Assembly (NCBI GenBank): GCA_902601345.1
Contig: CACKMK010000001.1
Span: 1 to 64,000, forward strand
Reading direction: 5' to 3'
DNA from: an uncultured Candidatus Poseidoniales archaeon
Lineage (GTDB): Archaea > Thermoplasmatota > Poseidoniia > Poseidoniales > Thalassarchaeaceae
Length of the DNA: 64,000 nucleotides
Below the pieces are notes generated by a model. The model was not told the origin of the DNA and ran no database searches. It worked only from the letters and a program-made list of their open reading frames with translations. This document shows positions 17,837-26,805 of the stretch, piece by piece. A program made the translations under genes and the position numbers. Each line of letters starts with the position of its first letter. The first letter of the stretch is position 1.

Positions 17837-19180
17837 GCATAGCTCTCTAGCCAATGAAACCGAATTGTCAACTATCTGTTCCGACGAGCCAAGATGTGAC
17901 TCCGGTGCGAAAAGGTCGGCGACTTCTTCTTCTTCAAAGAACTTCATTATCCCATCTAAATTTCTACAAATCTCTTGTAGATCAGAACCAGATTCGACTG
18001 CCTGCATAGATGCCGACCTCAGCTCTTCATGAGCTTGATCCCTCGGCATGCCACGATCTACCAGCTCGAGCATAACCTTCTCTGCCATGATCAGCCCCTT
18101 TTGATCCGCTATATTCTTCCTCATTCTTTCTCTGTCGACAACCAACCCTGAAAGTACCTTTTCGCACTTTGAAATAACATCATCTAGCAGAATCATTGAA
18201 TGCGAGAGAGTAAATCTCTCGCTCGAGGAGTTAGCCAAGTCCCTTTCGTGCCATAACAGTGCGTTTTCGTAAGATGGTATGATCATTGAACGGACTACTC
18301 TGGCTAGGCCACATGCGTTCTCTGCAGTAATGGGATTCTTCTTGTGAGCCATAGTGGATGAACCGACCTGCTTCTCCGAGTCAAACTCCTCCGCAACCTC
18401 TCCTATCTCAGTCCTTTGGAGGTTTCTGACTTCCTGGAGAATCTTCTCGATACTCGTAGCGACATTTGCCATCCACCCGACCCATTCGATGTACCTGTCC
18501 CTTCCAACCACTTGGGTAGTGGCGACGGGGACTTCCAAACCCAAGTCACCGAGAATCAGACTCTGTAACTCTAATGCTCCCTCTCCCTGTGCTGCTCCAG
18601 TTCCTACAGCTCCTAGGAATTTCCCTGTTATGCATCGGGGTCGCATTTCCTCTAGCCTAACCAGGTGTCGCCTCATCTCATCCACCCACACCGCAACCTT
18701 CAGACCGAACGTGATAGGGACCGCAGCCTGCCCGTGCGTTCTTCCGAGCATCACTGTCCCAGACTCTCTTTCAGCGATTCCACACATATTCAGAATCAGT
18801 CCGACAAGGGATTGTCTTTGAACGTCTATGCTGTCCCTTATTTGCAGAGCTACAGCAGAGTCCACAATATCATTACTGGTTGCTCCGAGATGAATGCACC
18901 ACCCCGCGTCTCCTGCAGCCTCTGCCATGGCCTTTGTAAGTGCCATAATGTCATGTTTTGTCTCTGCCTCTAATTCGTCCACCCTGTCTGCAGTGACGAT
19001 TCCCGGATCAGAGATCTCCGCAACTGCGTCATAATCCTCTGGAGAAACCCTACCCATTTTGCTATGTGCCCAAATCAACGCTCTCTCAACTTCTAGAGAT
19101 CTCGCGTGCCTCCCCTCCCTGGACCAGATTTCCTTGGCAATATCTCTTCCATACCTGTAATCCAAAGGGGAAACTGGCAT
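17825..19180 (-). CDS. purB: Adenylosuccinate lyase
   Basis: Catalyses fumarate release from SAICAR and from adenylosuccinate in purine synthesis. The 451-residue protein carries the fumarase/aspartase superfamily signature GSSTMAHKKNP near residues 272-282 (with the catalytic Ser loop) and the conserved upstream segments TKHDI and GRTHGQ. The length matches archaeal and bacterial PurB. The ATG at 19180 gives the standard N-terminus ending in YRYGRD. No other purine genes adjoin it. Confidence 0.96.
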   Translation of the reverse strand: MPVSPLDYRYGRDIAKEIWSREGRHARSLEVERALIWAHSKMGRVSPEDYDAVAEISDPGIVTADRVDELEAETKHDIMALTKAMAEAAGDAGWCIHLGATSNDIVDSAVALQIRDSIDVQRQSLVGLILNMCGIAERESGTVMLGRTHGQAAVPITFGLKVAVWVDEMRRHLVRLEEMRPRCITGKFLGAVGTGAAQGEGALELQSLILGDLGLEVPVATTQVVGRDRYIEWVGWMANVATSIEKILQEVRNLQRTEIGEVAEEFDSEKQVGSSTMAHKKNPITAENACGLARVVRSMIIPSYENALLWHERDLANSSSERFTLSHSMILLDDVISKCEKVLSGLVVDRERMRKNIADQKGLIMAEKVMLELVDRGMPRDQAHEELRSASMQAVESGSDLQEICRNLDGIMKFFEEEEVADLFAPESHLGSSEQIVDNSVSLARELCSKY

Positions 19181-19226
19181 AACTACGAGTCGTCCGACAA
19201 TGGTCTCCTGTTTGAGTCTAGCGATT

Positions 19227-19994
19227 TCAAGAGAGTCCGCACGAGAGAACCTCTAATGAACCCCTGGAACCTTTCCAGACACCTTCCCCTTCGAGTATTA
19301 CGTCCCTTCTCATATGGGGGGCACTAACTACAATCGTCTCGAACTCTCCGCCCTCTCCATCCAAGTTGAACCGATGCCTCTTAGAGAGATCTGTCAATTC
19401 GTTCAGAGATTCCTCCTCAAGTGTCCTTCCTACCCAGTCCGCACTCATTCCTTCCGTAGAAACAGAGGTAAATACCACGCCGAACCCATGCTCCAGGAGG
19501 GACTGCATATGTTCTCTCGGGTCTTTGTGCCAGAGTGGACTGAATGAAGCAATGCCTAGTCTTTGGCACATCCTCTCAATCCTGGTCTTCTGATAGTCTG
19601 AACGAAGTGCACCTACTACTAGTCCGTCTATATCCAGAGGGCCGGAGTGAATCATCAAATCCTCAGGAATCTCGATTCCTGGGGGGAAAATTTCCTTTGA
19701 ATCGAGAATATCTCCTTCAGCTGTTATTGAAGCCTCTAAGTCTCCTACCTCGTCCTCCTCCTCTCCAAATGATATGATTGGCTTCCAGGGGATGCCCGAT
19801 GACGAAGCCTGAAATGCGGTTATCCAGGTGTTTTGTAGCTGGAACATCATTGAATCATCCCCTTTTACCAAGACCGTTACTAGCGAAACAACTTCCCATC
19901 CCTGAAGTTGAGCCCACCATGACGCATAAGTCGAGTCCTTTCCTCCTGAAGCCAGAACTGCTACTCGCATGGTCCCACCTGGTACTTCTGTCAT
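19227..19994 (-). CDS. Diphthine-ammonia ligase family ATP-binding protein (Dph6-like)
   Basis: ATP pyrophosphatase-type amidase of the DUF71/Dph6 family, which in eukaryotes performs the last step of diphthamide synthesis on EF-2. The PP-loop SGGKDST is just after the start, and the family-specific EGGEFETIV motif is near the C-terminus. Starts at ATG 19994 and 19970 are both plausible; the longer in-frame start at 20027 would crowd the divergent psmA promoter. The EF-2 gene in this window keeps the diphthamide histidine, which fits this role, although archaeal DUF71 proteins can have other substrates. Confidence 0.8.
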   Translation of the reverse strand: MTEVPGGTMRVAVLASGGKDSTYASWWAQLQGWEVVSLVTVLVKGDDSMMFQLQNTWITAFQASSSGIPWKPIISFGEEEDEVGDLEASITAEGDILDSKEIFPPGIEIPEDLMIHSGPLDIDGLVVGALRSDYQKTRIERMCQRLGIASFSPLWHKDPREHMQSLLEHGFGVVFTSVSTEGMSADWVGRTLEEESLNELTDLSKRHRFNLDGEGGEFETIVVSAPHMRRDVILEGEGVWKGSRGSLEVLSCGLS

Positions 19995-20065
19995 AATGGC
20001 CACTCGATTGAGTCTTCCGCCGACCAATATTGATAAGAGTCCCTCATGACAAGAGCCTGATTACG

Positions 20066-20776
20066 ATGCAGCCAAGCGGACGAGGTTATGACCACGGCGT
20101 CTCTACTTTCTCTCCAGATGGTAGGTTATACCAGGTCGAGTATGCTCGGGAATCAGTCAAGAGAGGTACTACTACAGTAGGATTGGTGTACAAAGACGGT
20201 GTGGTCTTGATAGTAGATAAGAGGGTTCAGAGTAAATTGGTAATCACAGACTCAATCGAGAAGATGTACCAAATCGACAATCATGTGGGAATTACCACTT
20301 CAGGACTAGTAGCCGATGCTCGCCAACTTGTAGACAGAGCAAGAGTTCAATGCCAGATAAATCGAATGACATACGGCGACAATATTCCGGTATCCACTCT
20401 AGTCAAGAAGATGTGCGACTACAAGCAGTCCTTCACGCAGTATGGCGGAGCAAGGCCTTTCGGGACAGCCCTACTAATAGCCGGATTCGATGACGAGGGT
20501 GCACATCTTTTCGAAACCGATCCTTCTGGTGCTTACCAGTCCTACAATGCAGGAGCAATAGGTAGAGGAAAGGCGACAGCAATAGACTTCTTCGAGGATA
20601 AGTGGAAGAAGGGAATGACCCAGAATGCCGCCATCAAGATGGGCCTAGAGGCACTAAGAGACTCTCTAGAGGAGGATTTGAATCCAGATACTGTAGAAAT
20701 CGGTTGCGTCGACAAGAGCGGCTATGAGAAATTGGATAGGGAGACTACCCTCAAGCATCTGGGCAAGCTCTCCTGA
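20066..20776 (+). CDS. psmA: 20S proteasome alpha subunit
   Basis: Alpha-ring subunit of the archaeal proteasome that forms the gate and docks the PAN/Cdc48 ATPases. From the ATG at 20066 it has 236 residues and opens with MQPSGRGYDH followed by the alpha-type signature VSTFSPDGRLYQVEYA. An upstream in-frame TTG at 20030 would add 12 residues not typical of the family, so the ATG is chosen. It heads the superoperon running through SBDS and the exosome genes to prefoldin; the beta subunit is elsewhere at 60637. Confidence 0.96.
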   Translation: MQPSGRGYDHGVSTFSPDGRLYQVEYARESVKRGTTTVGLVYKDGVVLIVDKRVQSKLVITDSIEKMYQIDNHVGITTSGLVADARQLVDRARVQCQINRMTYGDNIPVSTLVKKMCDYKQSFTQYGGARPFGTALLIAGFDDEGAHLFETDPSGAYQSYNAGAIGRGKATAIDFFEDKWKKGMTQNAAIKMGLEALRDSLEEDLNPDTVEIGCVDKSGYEKLDRETTLKHLGKLS

Positions 20777-20814
20777 TACCCCACCATCATAAGTCAAAGG
20801 CCTTATCATGCCCC

Positions 20815-21504
20815 ATGGTAAGTCTTGATGATGCCGTTCTAGCTCGTCTCGAGAAGGGAGGAAGTAGGTACGAGATTCTTGTTGATCCTCAATTAGTAGA
20901 CAATTGGAAATCAGATAACGAGTCAGTCGAAATCTCAGATTTACTCGCTATTGAAGAAGTCTGGTCTGATGCCAGAGCAGGAGAAAGACCTACCAGCGAG
21001 GCTCTCCAGAGAACGTTTGGTACAACTGATATTTCCATTTGTGCTAGTGCTATTCTAGAAAGGGGCAGCATCCAGCTAACTACATCCCAGAGAAGGAATC
21101 TGGTAGATGAAAAAAGACGCCAGATCATAAATGAGATAGCTTCCACAGCGACAGACCCTAAGACGAAACTCCCCCATCCCAGAACAAGGATAGAAAACGC
21201 CCTGAATGAGATTAGATTCTCGATTGACCCATTCAAGTCAACAGAAAGTCAGGTGGGAGATGCTGTTAAATTGCTAAGACCGGTAATTCCACTTCAATTT
21301 ATCACGGTCACTTTGGCCTTCATGGTACAGGGCAAGGACTACGGAGCAGTAAGTCAGTTGCTCAGGGACTCAATACAGAAGGAAGAATGGATGAGTAATG
21401 GAAATTGGGCATGCGTTGTTTCTGTTCCGGGTGGGATGAAAAATGACATCATAGACAAAGTCGCTTCCAAGTCGCCCGATGTAGAAGTCAGAGAATTAGA
21501 ATGA
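20815..21504 (+). CDS. SBDS/Sdo1 ribosome maturation protein
   Basis: 229-residue homologue of Shwachman-Bodian-Diamond protein, which in archaea and eukaryotes helps release the anti-association factor aIF6/eIF6 from the large subunit. The three family domains are recognisable: the N-terminal FYSH domain starting after VSLDDAVLARLEKGGSRYEI, the central helical domain containing SQRRN and DPKTKLPHP, and the C-terminal ferredoxin-like domain. It lies between psmA and rrp4, the position it holds in many archaeal exosome superoperons, and its stop overlaps the rrp4 ATG by four bases. Confidence 0.95.
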   Translation: MVSLDDAVLARLEKGGSRYEILVDPQLVDNWKSDNESVEISDLLAIEEVWSDARAGERPTSEALQRTFGTTDISICASAILERGSIQLTTSQRRNLVDEKRRQIINEIASTATDPKTKLPHPRTRIENALNEIRFSIDPFKSTESQVGDAVKLLRPVIPLQFITVTLAFMVQGKDYGAVSQLLRDSIQKEEWMSNGNWACVVSVPGGMKNDIIDKVASKSPDVEVRELE

Positions 21505-22232
21505 TTGAGCAAATTTTCCCAGCATCAACGGTTATGAACGGAGGGCCGGTCGCGCGGCTCGATAATATGACGAAAAAGAATGGTGCGGCAGGGCCGCAAG
21601 GAAATAAGCGAGGTAATAACCTCGTAGTGCCCGGTGATGATCTGGGCGACTCAGAGGGCTTTGAGGCCGGACATGGCGTATTGGTGATGTCAGGTAGGCT
21701 CAAGGCATTAAAGCAAGGAAAGCTAAGGGAAAAGGGTAGATCAATATCAATTGAGCCCTTACACACCAGATACATCCCCAGACCGGGAGATCTGGTAATT
21801 GGCTTCATAGAGGGATGCACAAATAATCTATGGTTCATAGAATTAGGAGCCCCGTTTAATGCAATTCTCCCAATGAGCCTAGGACCGGGGAAGGTGGACT
21901 TCGGAGGAACTAGATCAGTAATGGATATCGGCGATGCTGTACTGTGCCGCGTCCAGGAAGTAGAGGAAACGCACTCAAGCGTTGTTACCATGAAGGGAAT
22001 GGGACTACGGAAGATTCGCTCCGGAGTGGTTGAAGAAATCGATCCACATTTGCTTGGAAGGATAATTGGAAAGGGGGGCGAGTCCCTCAGAAGGATGAAA
22101 GCGGAGACGGAGTGCCGCATCGTTGTGGCCGACAACGGAAGGATGTGGATAGACGGCGAACTAGACGGAATACTGGATGTCCGCAATAGATTATCCGAAA
22201 TTTCCAGAGATAGTAGAGGAGTTGGAAACTGA
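21501..22232 (+). CDS. rrp4: Exosome RNA-binding cap subunit Rrp4
   Basis: RNA-binding cap protein of the archaeal exosome. The 243-residue chain has the N-terminal PGD segment, an S1 domain in the middle and a KH domain with the RIIGKGGESLRRM GxxG loop near residues 188-200. It starts with an ATGA overlap on the SBDS stop and overlaps rrp41 by one base. The first 40 residues, which are rich in Gly, Asn and Lys, are less conserved than the family core. Confidence 0.95.
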   Translation: MIEQIFPASTVMNGGPVARLDNMTKKNGAAGPQGNKRGNNLVVPGDDLGDSEGFEAGHGVLVMSGRLKALKQGKLREKGRSISIEPLHTRYIPRPGDLVIGFIEGCTNNLWFIELGAPFNAILPMSLGPGKVDFGGTRSVMDIGDAVLCRVQEVEETHSSVVTMKGMGLRKIRSGVVEEIDPHLLGRIIGKGGESLRRMKAETECRIVVADNGRMWIDGELDGILDVRNRLSEISRDSRGVGN

Positions 22233-22951
22233 TGGGTGGGTACGGAGACGTTCAGATGATCGATGAAAACGGCGTTCGGGCCGATGGAAGGGGCCCAGGA
22301 GACATTCGACCAATCACAATTGAAACCGGGGTCGTACCTGTCGCGGATGGATCATGCAGAATGACTTGGGGCACTAATGAGGCAATTGTCGCAGTCTATG
22401 GGCCGATGGAGGCCCATCCCAGGAAGATCCAACGGCAAGATCGTGCTGTCTTGGACGTAGCATACAACATGGCTCCTTTTTCGACGACGGATAGAATGAG
22501 GCCTGGCTTCAATCGTAGAAGCAGAGAGGTCAGTAAGGTTACACAGGATGCACTAGAAAGCGTTGTTCTTCTGGAGCTATACCCACGCTCGAAGATAAGG
22601 ATAAGCATTGAGATTGTATCTGCGGAGGCCGGAACAAGATGTGTGGGCCTTACCGCTGCTTCCGTAGCACTAGCAGATGCTGGAATACCCATGACGGACT
22701 TAGTAGTCAGCGTAGCTAGTGGCAAAATCAACGACGTAGTCGTTTGCGACCTCAATAAGGAAGAGGACAACTACGGCGAGGCCGACCTTCCTATGGGAAT
22801 AATGCCTAATTCAGGTGAACTAGTATTTTTACAGATGGACGGAGATCTTTCACAAGATGAATTTGAGCAAGCTTGGAGGTATAATATGGATGCTGCACAG
22901 GAGATTCACAAATTGATGGTAGAAGCACTGAATGGAGGGGATTCACAATGA
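22232..22951 (+). CDS. rrp41: Exosome catalytic subunit Rrp41
   Basis: RNase PH-family phosphorolytic 3'-5' exoribonuclease subunit of the exosome ring. The 239-residue protein keeps the active-site segment CDLNKEEDNYGEADLP near residues 171-186, including the Asp residues for metal and phosphate handling, and the NxAPFST-like MAPFSTTDR element. It alternates with Rrp42 in the hexameric ring. Both neighbours overlap it by one to four bases, so stoichiometric translation is likely. Confidence 0.97.
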   Translation: MGGYGDVQMIDENGVRADGRGPGDIRPITIETGVVPVADGSCRMTWGTNEAIVAVYGPMEAHPRKIQRQDRAVLDVAYNMAPFSTTDRMRPGFNRRSREVSKVTQDALESVVLLELYPRSKIRISIEIVSAEAGTRCVGLTAASVALADAGIPMTDLVVSVASGKINDVVVCDLNKEEDNYGEADLPMGIMPNSGELVFLQMDGDLSQDEFEQAWRYNMDAAQEIHKLMVEALNGGDSQ

Positions 22952-23727
22952 CAATCCCAATAGTTCCAAAACTCCTCAGATCACACCTTTCTGATCTTGC
23001 AGAAAGAGATGCCAGGATAGATGGTAGGGGGAGATGGGAAGGTAGGGAGCTCGAAGTTCAACACTCAATACTTCCCAGAGCGGAGGGCTCAGCACGAGTA
23101 AGAATGGGGGACACCATCGTATTAGCTGGGGTCAAGTTCCAAATTATGACTCCTTATCCAGACCGCCCCAATCAAGGTGGTCTGATGTGCTCAGCAGAGG
23201 TCAGACCAGTAGCAGGAAGGAACTGGGAATCTGGCCCACCCAGTCCAGAGTCTATAGAACTCGGGAGGGTCGTTGATAGGGGAATTAGAGAGTCCGGGTG
23301 CATAGATGTCGACTCACTGTGCATCATTCCCGGAGAAAAGGCGTGGCAGGTCATTCTAGACCTGTTTGCCATCTCTGACGATGGCAACCTGTTCGACGCG
23401 TTTGCATTGGCAGGTATTACCGCACTTAGGAACGCCACTGTACCTGCCGAGCGATTCGAGGTTGGAGAGGACTATCCATTGTCAGTTTCCAAGACTCCGA
23501 TAATGTGCTCCTATCACAAGGTCGGAGGTAGATTCGTATTCGATGCTACTGCCAGAGAAGAGCTTGGAGGTGACGAGCGTATCCACATCACTCTTGGAGA
23601 CGATAACAACGTCCACTCCCTACAGAAGGGTCTAAAGGGAATTTTCTCAGCGGAAGAGTTCACTGAAATCATGGATAATGCCATTGAAAGAACAGAGAAA
23701 CTAAGAAAAATAGTCGATGAATTGTAG
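22948..23727 (+). CDS. rrp42: Exosome subunit Rrp42
   Basis: Non-catalytic RNase PH-fold subunit of the exosome hexamer. The 259-residue protein shows the family elements DGRGRWEGRELEV, the GDTIVLAGVK strand pair, and a second half with the RNase PH C-terminal fold. It lacks the acidic catalytic signature of Rrp41, as expected. It starts four bases before the rrp41 stop and is followed after eight bases by the L37ae gene. Confidence 0.96.
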   Translation: MTIPIVPKLLRSHLSDLAERDARIDGRGRWEGRELEVQHSILPRAEGSARVRMGDTIVLAGVKFQIMTPYPDRPNQGGLMCSAEVRPVAGRNWESGPPSPESIELGRVVDRGIRESGCIDVDSLCIIPGEKAWQVILDLFAISDDGNLFDAFALAGITALRNATVPAERFEVGEDYPLSVSKTPIMCSYHKVGGRFVFDATAREELGGDERIHITLGDDNNVHSLQKGLKGIFSAEEFTEIMDNAIERTEKLRKIVDEL

Positions 23728-23735
23728 GTTTTATT

Positions 23736-24104
23736 ATGGCAAAAAGGACTCAGAAGGCTGGAGCCACTGCTCGATTTGGAGCTAGGTACGGAGTCAGCGT
23801 TAGGAGAAGGGCTGGTTCAGCAATCTCGAAGAAATCTAGACTATACACTTGTCCGAGCTGCCATTATCGCAAGGTACGTAGGAAGTCAGCGGGAATTTGG
23901 GAGTGCAGGAAGTGTGGCTACACATTCTCTGGTGGGGTCTGGGAGCCTTATACGAGAGCTAGCGATGCAAACAAGAGGATAGTTAGGCGATCCCTAGAGG
24001 GCGCTACTGCTACAGATATGACCGTTATAGCACAACAGGCAGCTTTGGAATTCGAAAGAAAAATATCCGAGAGAGAGACAGATGAAGGAACAGAAGAGGA
24101 ATGA
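23736..24104 (+). CDS. rpl37ae: 50S ribosomal protein L37ae with C-terminal extension
   Basis: Zinc-ribbon protein of the large subunit. The zinc ligands Cys39, Cys42, Cys57 and Cys60 are intact (CPSC and CRKC), and the GARYGVSVRRR N-terminus is standard. Archaeal homologues are usually about 90 residues; this one is 122, with an extra acidic C-terminal tail (about residues 92-122) ending in TEEE. The last 23 bases overlap the pcc1 gene. The rpoP gene often found next to L37ae in other archaea is not present here. Confidence 0.95.
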   Translation: MAKRTQKAGATARFGARYGVSVRRRAGSAISKKSRLYTCPSCHYRKVRRKSAGIWECRKCGYTFSGGVWEPYTRASDANKRIVRRSLEGATATDMTVIAQQAALEFERKISERETDEGTEEE

Positions 24105-24321
24105 CTCGGTTTCACTCAAACTGACCTTGGAGTACAGTGACGCACGCTCCCTATCATCTTCACTAGTCACAGAGGCCCAATTTGTTAGCAAAGACGGAGA
24201 AATTTCAATATCCCTTCATTCAGATTCGTTCAATGATACAAGAGCAAGGTGGAACTCAATAATGAGAGCCCTAATAGCCTCTGATAGCTCCCTGAAAGCC
24301 ACGAGAGGTGAGAGTAATTAG
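24082..24321 (+). CDS. KEOPS complex subunit Pcc1
   Basis: 79-residue small dimerisation subunit of the KEOPS complex, which makes the t6A37 modification of ANN-decoding tRNAs. The predicted beta-alpha layout and the ending NSIMRALIAS match Pcc1, where this helix binds Kae1. It overlaps L37ae by 23 nt and prefoldin beta by 14 nt. The order L37ae-Pcc1-prefoldin beta is conserved in many archaea and supports the call more than the short sequence does alone. Confidence 0.85.
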   Translation: MKEQKRNDSVSLKLTLEYSDARSLSSSLVTEAQFVSKDGEISISLHSDSFNDTRARWNSIMRALIASDSSLKATRGESN

Positions 24322-24637
24322 CACCAGACCTTCCACAGAAGATATTCAGGCCTTGGCCAGGGAACTACAAGCCCTAAGGGGACAGATACAGTCAATCTCG
24401 TCCCAGTGCTCCGAATATGGCATCACAATAGAATCACTTTCGGCACAAGACCCATCTAAGCCTGTATACAGATCCCTAGGCAATATACTTCTGGAAGTGG
24501 ATGATCGAGATTCCCTTCTAGAAGAACTAAAGTCCGCAGAAAAGGCTCTAACTGAACACTTAGGCAAATTAGCGGAGAGGGAAGAAAGCATCAGGGAAAA
24601 GTACGAAGAAATGGCCGAACAATTCGAGATGGAGTGA
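24308..24637 (+). CDS. pfdB: Prefoldin beta subunit
   Basis: 109-residue subunit of the hexameric holdase prefoldin, which hands unfolded proteins to the thermosome. Two long heptad-rich helices (residues about 8-45 and 68-108) flank the short beta-hairpin segment around PVYRSLGNILLEV, the hallmark of beta prefoldins. The start is a GTG inside the end of pcc1. A GTGA overlap couples it to the next gene. Confidence 0.92.
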   Translation: MRVISTRPSTEDIQALARELQALRGQIQSISSQCSEYGITIESLSAQDPSKPVYRSLGNILLEVDDRDSLLEELKSAEKALTEHLGKLAEREESIREKYEEMAEQFEME

Positions 24638-25473
24638 AAATCTTGACAGGACCCCAATCCAGTGAAAAAAGCTCCTCTGTCGATTCCCTTCTTTTCAAGT
24701 CCCTTCTCTCAGAGGGAAAAAAAGAAGAGGCGCTTAATCTGAGTGAGGATATCCTAGCCAGATCAAGACTATTGAATCAACGCGATTTCGAGACAGAGGC
24801 TTGGATTAGGATGGAAAGAGCACTACTCGGGGAGATGGAAAATAATGACCTAGGCCAAGAACTGAGATGGTGTGTAGATCGCCTAGCATCAGTAGCTCCA
24901 GGCTCTCCTCTTCACGGAGTATCGTTACTGAATCTAGCAGCATGGCATCGAAACCAAGGTGAGCAAATGATGTCATTGGTCACCCTTTCTGATATCTCTT
25001 CAGACAGGGGGCACCCCTCAGACATAATCGGGCTATCAAGATTGGAATCCGGGAGGATCCTCGCTTCAATAGGGGACCTAGAGCCAGCAATGAGGCACCT
25101 CTGGATAGCAATGAGGCGCCTATCCTCCGTCGAAATGCCTGCCGAATCAGTAGTCTGCGCTATCGAATGGCTCGACATAGCATTGGATGAGATTGAGGAA
25201 GACTCCCCAATGATGGATGAGAGAATAGTCGATGCAAAACCGCGAGATAGTCCAGGAATGACAACAGTTCCCTCGAATCCGAATGACATCAGGGAATGTG
25301 TCGAACTTATACTCTCACTGGCACTAATTGACGTATCTGGCAACCAGCGGGACGATCTTGGTTTGGTACTTGACGCAAGTCAGGCAATTCATGAACCCAA
25401 ATGGAGAGCAGAGATAGAGAAGAGAAGCCACGAGATTCAGGACTCAAGACTTCTTGAAGCCCTCCAATCATGA
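24634..25473 (+). CDS. Uncharacterised helical-repeat (TPR-like) protein
   Basis: 279-residue predicted soluble, almost all-helical protein. Segments such as LLSEGKKEEALNLSEDIL and LESGRILASIGDLEPAMRHL have the small-residue spacing of TPR motifs. It starts with a GTG whose last bases form the prefoldin stop (GTGA), so it is the last gene of the exosome superoperon. Its final 37 bases overlap the convergent Nudix gene. The function is not recognisable; a scaffold role in RNA or protein quality control is guesswork from position. Confidence 0.7.
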   Translation: MKILTGPQSSEKSSSVDSLLFKSLLSEGKKEEALNLSEDILARSRLLNQRDFETEAWIRMERALLGEMENNDLGQELRWCVDRLASVAPGSPLHGVSLLNLAAWHRNQGEQMMSLVTLSDISSDRGHPSDIIGLSRLESGRILASIGDLEPAMRHLWIAMRRLSSVEMPAESVVCAIEWLDIALDEIEEDSPMMDERIVDAKPRDSPGMTTVPSNPNDIRECVELILSLALIDVSGNQRDDLGLVLDASQAIHEPKWRAEIEKRSHEIQDSRLLEALQS

Positions 25474-25832
25474 TCGATAACTGACTGTATTTCCTCTCTA
25501 CCCCATGCAGAGGACTCAGGAATTTGAAGACACCAACCTACTTCCTCGATGGAATCGTCTGAAGAACTCCAAGAATCTGGGCTCACCTCTCTTTCTACTC
25601 TTACTAAAACAACATAGCCTCCAAGTACCAAATTCTCCTCAACGGCCTTTGCAGTACCTAGAATGCCAGTCTCTTCATACAACTCCCTAAGTGCTGCTTC
25701 CTCTGGTAACTCGCCCGTTTCCAAATGCCCTCCTGGAAACTCCCAACCCCTACTCTTGTTCTTCACCATAATCCAGGAATCGTCCGTATCCATGGGTAGG
25801 GCCAATATCACGACGAACGCCTTTTCATCCAT
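25437..25832 (-). CDS. Nudix hydrolase
   Basis: 131-residue Nudix pyrophosphohydrolase. The Nudix box runs from residue 34 to 56 with GGHLETG, then REL and EETG, so all metal-binding Glu residues are present. The small size resembles MutT/NUDT1-type nucleotide sanitising enzymes, but the substrate cannot be read from the sequence. It overlaps the upstream TPR gene by eight bases and the convergent helical-repeat gene by 37. Confidence 0.9.
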   Translation of the reverse strand: MDEKAFVVILALPMDTDDSWIMVKNKSRGWEFPGGHLETGELPEEAALRELYEETGILGTAKAVEENLVLGGYVVLVRVEREVSPDSWSSSDDSIEEVGWCLQIPESSAWGREEIQSVIDHDWRASRSLES

Positions 25833-26796
25833 CTAAATCACTCAAAATCTCCTTCACCAATTCTTCTGCCCCCTCGACTCCTTGTGCAGCCATATTTCTT
25901 GCCAGGAAGAAGGCCTCAGTATTCCTTCCTTGTTGTCTTAGCTCTTCTAAATGTGATACTTCTAGATTCTCCTCATCATCAGGCGGCCTCTCATCATCAT
26001 GAGCTTGCTTTCTAGATAGGCGACCAAGACGGCTGAGGAATTGAGATCTGTCGGTAATCGACGGCTCTCTCCAAGGTTTATCAGGAGTTCCACCTACTCT
26101 CGACTCCATCCTTTCTCTGAACCCATCCCTAGCGGAGGATCGAGGATAAACGACATTCGCTTGGTCGTAGCAATGCCATGCTTCATCATATTCCTTCCTT
26201 CTCTCATACAACATCCCCAATTGTTCCCATGATTCATGATTTGTCGGTCTTTGGGATAGGAGAACCCTGGACAGCTCGAGGAACTCATCCTCGTAACCCC
26301 CTTTTCTTATTCTTTCAAGCCTTCTTGAATATATTATATTCGATCTCTGATTAGAAATATCGAGAGTACGGAGTCTCTCTGAGAATACTTGCAACTCCTC
26401 GGGTTTATCGCAGATTCCAGACCACCATTTGTCAGGATCAAGAGGGTCTGATAAGAAAGCCCCTTCGAGTAAATCCTCGCAAGATGATATGATATCTATG
26501 CCAGATAGTTGAGACATAAGTTTTGGGTCTCTGCCCAGAACAGAAAATAGGTCCGATAACACGGATCTGGATCCCTCCGAGTCTCCCATCAAAACCTTGA
26601 TCCGAATCAAAACCCTCCAGTTTTCTTCATTCGTGAAGTCATATAGGATACTCTGTTTTGCACTCTGCTCGGCCCAAGATAGATTGCTCACATCGTTGCC
26701 TAGTCTAAGGAACTTCTCGGCTTGGCTCCTATATCTGTTACCAAGACTTCTACGAGGATGATGTAGGGACTCAGAAAGCGTAAGATCTTCTTCCAT
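25825..26796 (-). CDS. TPR-repeat protein of unknown function
   Basis: 323-residue soluble protein with clear tetratricopeptide units: NHESWEQLGMLYERRKEYDEAWHCYDQA (about residues 193-220, two halves of a canonical TPR) and weaker repeats before it. The C-terminal third is charged and possibly disordered (HDDERPPDDEE), then helical again. It lies between the UbiD and Nudix genes with gaps of nine and minus eight bases, which indicates an operon. No enzymatic motif is seen. Confidence 0.75.
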   Translation of the reverse strand: MEEDLTLSESLHHPRRSLGNRYRSQAEKFLRLGNDVSNLSWAEQSAKQSILYDFTNEENWRVLIRIKVLMGDSEGSRSVLSDLFSVLGRDPKLMSQLSGIDIISSCEDLLEGAFLSDPLDPDKWWSGICDKPEELQVFSERLRTLDISNQRSNIIYSRRLERIRKGGYEDEFLELSRVLLSQRPTNHESWEQLGMLYERRKEYDEAWHCYDQANVVYPRSSARDGFRERMESRVGGTPDKPWREPSITDRSQFLSRLGRLSRKQAHDDERPPDDEENLEVSHLEELRQQGRNTEAFFLARNMAAQGVEGAEELVKEILSDLDG

Positions 26797-26805
26797 CTTG
26801 ATTAC

